64,000 nucleotides of DNA, taken from the NCBI GenBank assembly GCA_029204225.1, contig CM055109.1:23092422-23156421 (forward strand), written 5' to 3'. Below the pieces are notes generated by a model. It had not been told where the DNA came from. It made no database searches and worked only from the letters and a program-made list of their open reading frames with translations. The stretch comes from Diphasiastrum complanatum (taxonomy: Eukaryota > Streptophyta > Lycopodiopsida > Lycopodiales > Lycopodiaceae). Made by a program: the position numbers and the translations under genes. Position 1 is the stretch's first letter. Each line of letters opens with the position of its first letter. Below, piece by piece: positions 57,159 through 64,000 of this stretch.

Positions 57159-58432
57159 CATGGAAGCCAATCTTTTGCAATTCAATTCTCTATGAGAATG
57201 CATCATGAATCTCTATATGTACAATAGAACAATGTACTAGTGAACTTTGTCTAGTGGTTCTATCACAAAGTTGTCTGAATACAACTCAAAGCACACCAAA
57301 GTAGGCTATGAAAATTTCCACTTTATTGATTTCTCTTCAAAGTACATGGCAAACTATCCACATAAACACATAAGAGCACTGCTGCCCTCAGAGCCACTTG
57401 CTGCATAGGTTATGATGAGGAATGCCTCCCTCTAGGCTCACTTATACACAATCCTCAAGCACTCACATAACCTTGACCCTTTCCTGACGTCGACACATGG
57501 TAAACCCCATGCACAATCGACATTTGTCACTTGGCAGTACCCTGACACATTGGCAAGCGAGGAGGACCGTCCGGAACCCGTGTCACTCATGTGCATATAA
57601 CACGTGTCTCGTTGAACGGTCAACTCTCCTACTTATTAGGAGGTCGGTCCAGCAGCCTCTAAATTAAGACCCAGTACCCTATACCAAATATAAGCAGGAC
57701 AACAAGTTACCAAAAACTTGATATTTTCATTTTTACAAAACACCACAGGCCGGTGTGAGCCATTAATATTTACAAATTTACAAGTCTAACGTGGTCACAC
57801 TGAGGCAGGAATATAAATACATAACAGGTTCAACTCGTTTGGCATGTTGCAAGGAGCCCATAAGGATAACTTTGATAAGGAGCTAACTACCAATAAAGGC
57901 TAATCCAACAAACCATTCCCTAATGTAAAAATTAAACAATATTTCAATTTCATATACTTCTAACTAGAACCATCTAAGCATAGTTGGAGTTTTGTGTTGC
58001 TTTTCACAAAGCAAATGATTCTACTAGTCATTATGGAAAACATAAAGTTTACAAATTACAAGCCACAAAAAGTACTAATTTTCTTTCTAGAACATTGATG
58101 CTTGCCAAGGTTACCTCTACAATGAGTAACATATGTTTGCTTGTTTGTCTATTTTTTTTATTTTTTCTGCGGACTCAACTGCTCCCTATTAAGTGACTAT
58201 GGACACTCATTGCCAGAAAAACACATTCCAAAATCCAGCACACCATGCTGAAGCCATTTGTTGACAAGGGTCAAAAAGCCCAAAATTCCTACCAAAGCCC
58301 CCAACACAAGGCCTATTTACAATGGAGCACAAAGCCCATCATTTGCCCATGAGGGCTTGAAGCTGGGTGGGCAAGCCCACAATCATGGATCTTATCTATT
58401 GCACTATGCACAAATATCAAAGGAAACATATA

Positions 58433-58503
<71 letters not shown>

Positions 58504-58790
58504 TTCAGTTTTGATTTCTTTCTATGATCACATAGATGTAAGTAATATTGTGACAAATGCGAAGCTGTAAGTCCAAAATGTGTGCTGCAATCAGATATAA
58601 TGTAAAAGACCAAAAGTCTTGCGAGGTAGCTTGGAAATTTTCACACCACAAACTGGTGTTTCATTAGACTGCCTTCATATAGGCCTCGTCAAACATTTGA
58701 GTGTAAGCCATTCTGGCTTCATATGTGACAATTTCAGCAGAAATTTTCACTTTGTGCAATATTTGAACCTTTATGGTTATGACTTATAGG
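57159..58790. other. Right-arm-specific 3' flank of bHLH copy 2
   Basis: No gene recognised. The part next to the bHLH stop (about 58560-58806, minus strand) is probably the native 3' UTR. The left arm lost all of it. It contains the microsatellite at 58433-58501. Confidence 0.5.
58433..58501. repeat. Compound (TG)n(AG)n microsatellite
   Basis: TG dinucleotides 58433-58456 pass directly into GA dinucleotides to 58501. Confidence 0.97.
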
Positions 58791-58806
58791 GTATACTTTG
58801 CCTTAG

Positions 58807-61749
58807 TCAGCAAAGGTAGGTTTCTTCTTTGGATTTTACCTCGGGTGCCTCTCGGCTATAGCTTATGAGTGCTCCATCGGAAGCTGCATTGATACACTCT
58901 AAAGCACATAATTCTTTCTTCACTGTAAGATAAACTTTAGTGTTCACACCTTTATCACTAACATCAAGTGCTTCAATCCCATGCTGGTTACCTTTGCCTG
59001 ATATGGTATGTGCTAGAGCAATAGGCATCAAGCACAGTCCCCTGGCCTGAAGATTTTGCATTGCAATTCCAATATCCTCCTCCATCAGCTGTGCAATATG
59101 CTGTTCTGTCAAACTAACACCATCTTCTAATGAGTAGACATGTCCACCGCTTCTCACACTGTTTGTGTTTCCAGTTTCATTGACGCCCTAAATGTCACAC
59201 AAATTTGTCCATTGTACAATGAAGCTTAATTATGAGGACCCACCGTTGCCAAAGTGAAATTTGCCAAGAATGCAAGCTGAAGGGCATTTCTATTGGATGA
59301 AATATATGCTGTTTCAAAGAATACCTCATAATGAAGACCAGCAACTGATGGAGTGACTGCTCTTGCAACACCCAATCTACTGATGCTTAGCACCTGCACA
59401 TTCTAAGTTTGTCAGAGTTCTACTCGATAATACCAAAGAGAACAAGCATTATGCATTGGCTGGTATTATGATCTGCAAAAAGGTTACATCAATTTTCACC
59501 TTCACTTGCAGCTGTAAGAACTTCACATACTCTATAATCTCATCCAGCATAGATGCTTTGTCTGTCTGCAAAAACAAATTGTCACCTTCCATAAGCTACA
59601 GTGAAAGGCCTTCCTCCACTCAGCTACACAGCGCATCCTTTTTTATCAGTCATCCTTATCAAGCTTTCATAGCCTATGACTACTATCTCATATGCAAATC
59701 CTTTTTGGGTCATAGAAGTCCTTTTGTTAAGGCCAGTTTACGTGATCAATTCATGTTGGAAGCTGATACAGTTCGCAGGAAAAATGCAGCTCTAAAATGG
59801 ATGTAGACATGTTTTTAACTATTTACCTTGTTAGAATTTGGTACAAGTTCTTGTAAGGATCTCATCCTTTCAGCAATCCTCTCTCGGCGTAGCTATTTCC
59901 ACAACATGAGTATAAATGGAACAGTCAGAATACAAAACTTCATAAGGTGGTCTGTGGCGAAGAGAAAATACAAAATCTTTTGAGTCATCCATAAGATATT
60001 TCCACTAAATACAAAAACATCAGTGATTAGTCCCAACTCGCTGAATGAAGCGAATCTTAATAAGCACTCACTCGTTCAGCAATACTATGAGGGTCAGTGG
60101 CTTGACCACGACGTGCACGTACACGAGGTCGTGAAGGTTCAGCAGTAATACCATCCTGCACTTTACTATGTGGCTGATGTAGTCCAACCTCACTTCCGTG
60201 TGATTGGTTTGAAATGTCTTGGGAAGCCACAGTTATATCCTGTAACCCAGTTATGAGCAAAACATCACATAGAGCATGAAATATACAATGATACTACACA
60301 ATATAGCAATCTCCATAAGGTTCATGAACCTACAAGCCTGAATCTGCAGCCAAAAACTGCAAAAAGGAATGAAAACTAAATCAATCTGTCAAATGAGAGC
60401 AGAGGCTAGTTGGCTTGGAGATTCAGCTGATTAGGGCTAGGAGCCATATAAAAGTGGACACGCTAAGTCGCTCCTAAAAAGACCCAATGTCCTTATAATA
60501 CTAGAAATAAAGCCCCTGGGCCCTAATCACATGGTCTACATCAAGGAAGAATAAATGGAATACTGGACATAGGCCTCATAAAATGGCTATAACTTGACCT
60601 TTGTAAGAAAAGTGCTGGAAGGCAGTTTTCACATATCAAGCTTACAAATGCGTAATGAATTGAATAAGGCAGATTCTGCCCATTTTTAAGTTGCTTTAAA
60701 GCATAATGTGTTACTTTTTTTAGGTACATGGGAAAAATTGAAGTGCCATAATACACAGTATAATTTCACTCTGCAAAAACACAAATTCTTATTCTGTTTC
60801 ATAATCCTCATGTGAGAATAAGTCATATACAATTCCAAGCCGTCGTCGGGAACACAACATTCTGCCCAGTTTGGAATACCAAATTTTCCAAGGTTAACAG
60901 GCAGAATGTCGTGTGCCTGGTGTGGCCTCCTAACCTGTGCAGAGAAATGTGAGTTTTGAATCACACCATTGCAGTAACTTACTAACCTGTGCATTCAGCT
61001 GATTGGTAGTCGTTACAATTTGTGATATACCTGGTAGTTCCACCGCAGCAAAATGAAATAGTTTCTCAAGTCCCTGCATGATGTATTTTATCTGTTAAAC
61101 AACTTAAACAAGCCTTGGAATGCATTTTTGGGGCTTCAAATGACTATCACAATCGGCCGATTTAAATCGCTGAATTGGATGCACGGCAAAAATTCCTAGT
61201 TCATTTATTTTGGTAAATTAAAACCCATCTTACCGGAGAAGGCAAACTGCTTTCATCAATGCTCAGTCCAGGATCGTGACGCCTTTTTCCAAGCTGGTGG
61301 ATCTGATAAGATGTTGGTTCCATCTGCAGATTAGCCGGCACCATCTGAAAGTTTGGCACTGAACAACCATAAGGTTGGGACAATTGAGTTTCCACAACAG
61401 GTGATAGAAGGCCGTCTCTCGTCCCTGTTGATGGAATGTCCGGATGAGATACTAAAGAGACCTCTCCTAAATTTGGTGCTGAAATTCCTGAGCCCTGATT
61501 TAAGAGAACCTTACTCAGCCCACCAAATTCCGAACATGATAAGAGCTGCTCTAAAAGCTCATCCATGAGAGGTTGATTTTCCTCAAATGCAGAGAAAGGT
61601 AAAGGCTGCTTCAAATATTTTTCCTGGTCGAAAGCTTGATGATTGAGCAGTGCTGTATAACCAATCTGCCTATTATGAAAGCGTGATGGAGCATCAAGAA
61701 CGCCTTGAACAGGACTCTCCAAACTCAGGAGAGACATAGGCTGCTGCAT
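58807..61749 (-). CDS. bHLH transcription factor, class XI (UNE12/LRL-like), copy 2, spliced
   Basis: Exons on the minus strand: 61749-61234, 61073-60987, possible 60934-60880, 60239-60072, 59892-59827, 59565-59500, 59393-59325, 59187-58807, all with GT-AG borders identical in position to copy 1. The bHLH exons translate identically (RVRARRGQATDPHS, LRRERIAERM, DKASMLDEIIEYVKFLQLQV), keeping H-x3-E-x3-R. Differences from copy 1: a 41-residue in-frame deletion after SHPDIPS in the first exon, AMQNLQ for AMQYLQ (Tyr is the family norm), ALAHTIS (family-like Ala), and a few others near the C-terminus. About 450 residues without the doubtful exon. The native 3' flank is kept, so this may be the better-regulated copy. 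It acts in the nucleus; targets unknown. Confidence 0.9.
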
Positions 61750-63000
61750 ATCTGATCAGGAACAATTCTGGACAGCAGTAGCCTGCAACAGATGATTTTG
61801 CAGTCTGTCCTGCAGTTTTCCTGATGCCTTGTCTCATACAGAGAGCCCAGAGCTACCTTCTGAAACAGAATCAGAAAAAAAGTCAGTCAAACTTTTGCCT
61901 GGACTCAAATGCCACGAAAAGGAAAGCACTCCATAAGCAAACAATCAGTAACAATGACCTGTCGATCTTAATTAGCACTAACAGCCTTGCAACAATTCAG
62001 TCCACAAGTTGAAGCAAGCAAGCTTAAGACTTTTTCAAGAATTCCCTTCCCTTGATGCACCACTTCTAGAAATGACAAAATTTACATCTGCTTCACGAAA
62101 ACCATGTAGCAGCCAGAGTATTGCAGCATTTCACACGGACCCAAATCAACGACGATTATGCTTATCTTCTGTGATCAACCTACCAAGATAATGGGAAAGC
62201 AGGTTCAAATTCAAGCAACATGCTTAAACAAAGATTCACTGCTGTTAGACTAGCTCAACAGCAAATGAAACCCACTTTCTACAAAGTGGTGCTCAAAAAC
62301 ATGCAGGATCATATTTCGAAATAAACTAGACGTCAGCCTTTCATGTTATTCCAGATCAAAGTTATGGAGATAGGAAAAACACGCAAAGGGAATATGCTTT
62401 AGCTAGAAATGCACCGACTTATGGTCCTTGATATGAGCTAAAGATCTCTAGTGCACTTACATCATGTAAAGCTGGGTCACTGAAAACTGGTTTGACTTGG
62501 TATAGCATGGAATAATTTTATCAGCTGCAGAAATGTCTTTCAAATATTTGAACTCTGGTCTCTCTCTTGAATTTTTTTTATTGCCTTTATCTGATCTCCT
62601 TCCAGAATTTGAGCTCTCTGTTCTCTCTCTCACAAAATAAATACATTGTCCTTCATCTGAACTCCTATCTTTCTCTTGCTAAACAAAATTTAAGGCTATG
62701 TGTGCCCAAAGCTGTATACTTTCATCTATAAAAGCCAACAAAATCATGAAATTACCCAGCTACTCATCTAAATATATTAAAATAGCTCTGCCTGCTCCAG
62801 CTGCGTCCTGTCTAACCTCAAAAATCGAGACCCATTTCCTCAATTGCTCTCCTGCACTTAATCTCATACCAAAAAAGCCATGTTATCCAATCAAATCAAT
62901 ATCCTCACACATTCTCTGCAAAATCTAGCTTTCTCCCTTTCCTGAAGCAAAGCTCCTACCTTTTTGTTCTCTCTCTCTCTCTCTCCCTCTCCATCTTAAT
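61750..63000 (-). other. Probable 5' leader with intron(s) of bHLH copy 2
   Basis: The acceptor CAG before the first coding exon is at 61862-61860, the counterpart of 6917-6919. The GA-rich leader stretch is at about 62970-62997. Short frames are not genes. Confidence 0.45.
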
Positions 63001-63056
63001 GGCTTGCTAAGCTTTGAACCCACCACCGTTGGATATTCTCAGAACCATTCAGATTT

Positions 63057-63110
63057 TGCCACGTGCAAGCATCCAAGTGGCATTGTGACACGTGTCCGTC
63101 ATCCAATTGG
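63057..63110 (-). promoter_or_regulatory. CCAAT and two G-box/ABRE cores upstream of bHLH copy 2
   Basis: GCCACGTGC at 63058-63066, GACACGTGTC at 63087-63096 and CCAATTGG at 63103-63110 have the same order and spacing as in the left arm (5677-5730). Confidence 0.5.
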
Positions 63111-64000
63111 AAGGACCCAAAATATCTCTTCAAATAAGCACCACCACCCCTGGAATATATAAATTATTAATTACCGATCAAAAAATATAAATAAAAATAA
63201 GTCATTTATTTGGTATTTATTACTTTATAAATAGGATGTCCCATATTATTTTTCCATGTAAAAGAAACTACATGTATTTCGGATTTCAGGTTAAACAAAC
63301 TCAGATATTATTTTGCTTTTTTTTAATGAAATTACATTTATTTTGAATTTTCTACTCTTCTCCATTAAAAAAATGCAATAAGTATTTGGTCGCCAAAATA
63401 ACCGTTTACTAGTAAATAAATGATAAATTTAAAATAGTTGTATAAACAAAGTACCATTTGGGTCTCTTTCACACGGGGATTTATTGACCCACTTTCTATA
63501 TTAAATGGGCATTGGCATGAAGTGCTCTTTGCAAAACTTGAAGGAATAAGGTACCTACCTTAGGATAGTAGGGCAGGTTCGGCAACAAAATTTGATAAAA
63601 ATTTAAACATAATGCCGAGTGCTCATATTCTATTTTGATCTTGAAGACACTATGAGAAACAAAATGTGTAGGTGCTTCCCTCCACCAAAAATCTCAATGA
63701 GACTTTAACACCTAAGCATAAAATATTGAATGGTCACATGAACATCCAATGACTGGCTGCCACCAGGTGCATGCACTACATGGCATCTAGTAATTGGCTA
63801 TTCACGCAAACATTTATGCAAGTTGGATTACAAAAGGAAAGCCCCATTTTCCTTGGGTGTTCCTCACAACAACCCTCCTAGGGTGGAAGGCCCTTAGGGA
63901 AAGGCATCATTGCCCCTTGAAAATGCAACTTTAAAGTGTGTAGGGATCTACATATATACGAGTGGCAACTAGTATAATCTTGCTGGTATAGGTTGCATTG
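63111..64000. other. Upstream flank of bHLH copy 2
   Basis: Counterpart of 5120-5676, with about 350 bp extra near 63600-63950. Nothing coding. Confidence 0.6.

Larger units (their letters stand above)
49430..64000 (-). repeat. Right arm of large inverted duplication
   Basis: Reverse complement of 5120-17914, with the same order of components. It reaches the window end still in homology (63960-64000 matches 5127-5170), so the true outer end lies outside. Right-specific DNA: about 2.39 kb at 56399-58791 and about 350 bp near 63600-63950. Confidence 0.93.

Noticed and set aside
1-64000. Explaining the inverted arms as a pure assembly fold-back
   Set aside because: Private indels of 80 bp to 2.4 kb, different lesions in the F-box copies and scattered substitutions are not expected from a fold-back. 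Joined haplotypes remain possible and are listed as a check.

Overview
The window is repeat-rich nuclear DNA of a land plant. It carries spliced GT-AG genes, a class XI (UNE12/LRL-type) bHLH transcription factor gene in two copies, many decayed Ty1/copia and Ty3/gypsy retrotransposons, a CACTA-like DNA transposon end, an F-box pseudogene pair and long CT/GA microsatellites. The density of nested LTR elements would suit a gymnosperm, fern or other large plant genome, but the lineage cannot be fixed from sequence alone. No tRNA, rRNA, CRISPR or bacterial feature was seen.

The layout is dominated by a large inverted duplication. The left arm (about 5120-17914) holds, in order, the bHLH gene on +, a CACTA remnant, a copia fragment on -, a GAGTCATTTT repeat field and a retroelement gag. 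The right arm (about 49430-64000, running off the window end) is the same series in reverse orientation. A further block (F-box pseudogene, CT/GA microsatellites, unassigned sequence) is present as 24046-28373 and 42826-49429. It directly abuts the bHLH arm in the right copy but lies apart and flipped in the left copy.

This is explained by one inversion of about 10.46 kb (17915-28373). Its breakpoints cut the 3' LTR of a copia element (28374-34170) and the boundary between the two blocks. Three independent things are repaired by flipping the segment back: the LTR (59 + 212 bp against 274 bp in the intact LTR), the 5-bp target duplication TATAC, and the gag start of a second copia element into which the first had inserted.

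Region by region: 1-4000, two copia 3' halves tail to tail; 4000-5700, intergenic; 5677-10095, bHLH promoter and gene copy 1; 10112-17914, rest of left arm; 17915-28373, inverted segment with two gypsy remnants and F-box copy 1; 28374-34170, nearly full-length copia on -; 34171-36953, internally deleted copia on + with its LTR; 35487-38538 and 39588-42613, tandem duplicate of its 3' end plus downstream sequence; 42826-49429, F-box copy 2 block; 49430-64000, right arm with bHLH copy 2 (58807-61749, promoter near 63057-63110).

The only probably functional genes are the two bHLH copies. Both keep all recognisable exons, splice sites and the H-x3-E-x3-R DNA-contact pattern, but they differ by a 41-residue in-frame deletion, a few C-terminal substitutions and their 3' flanks. 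I did not find a coherent new molecular system. The most informative content is the rearrangement history and the repeat structures.
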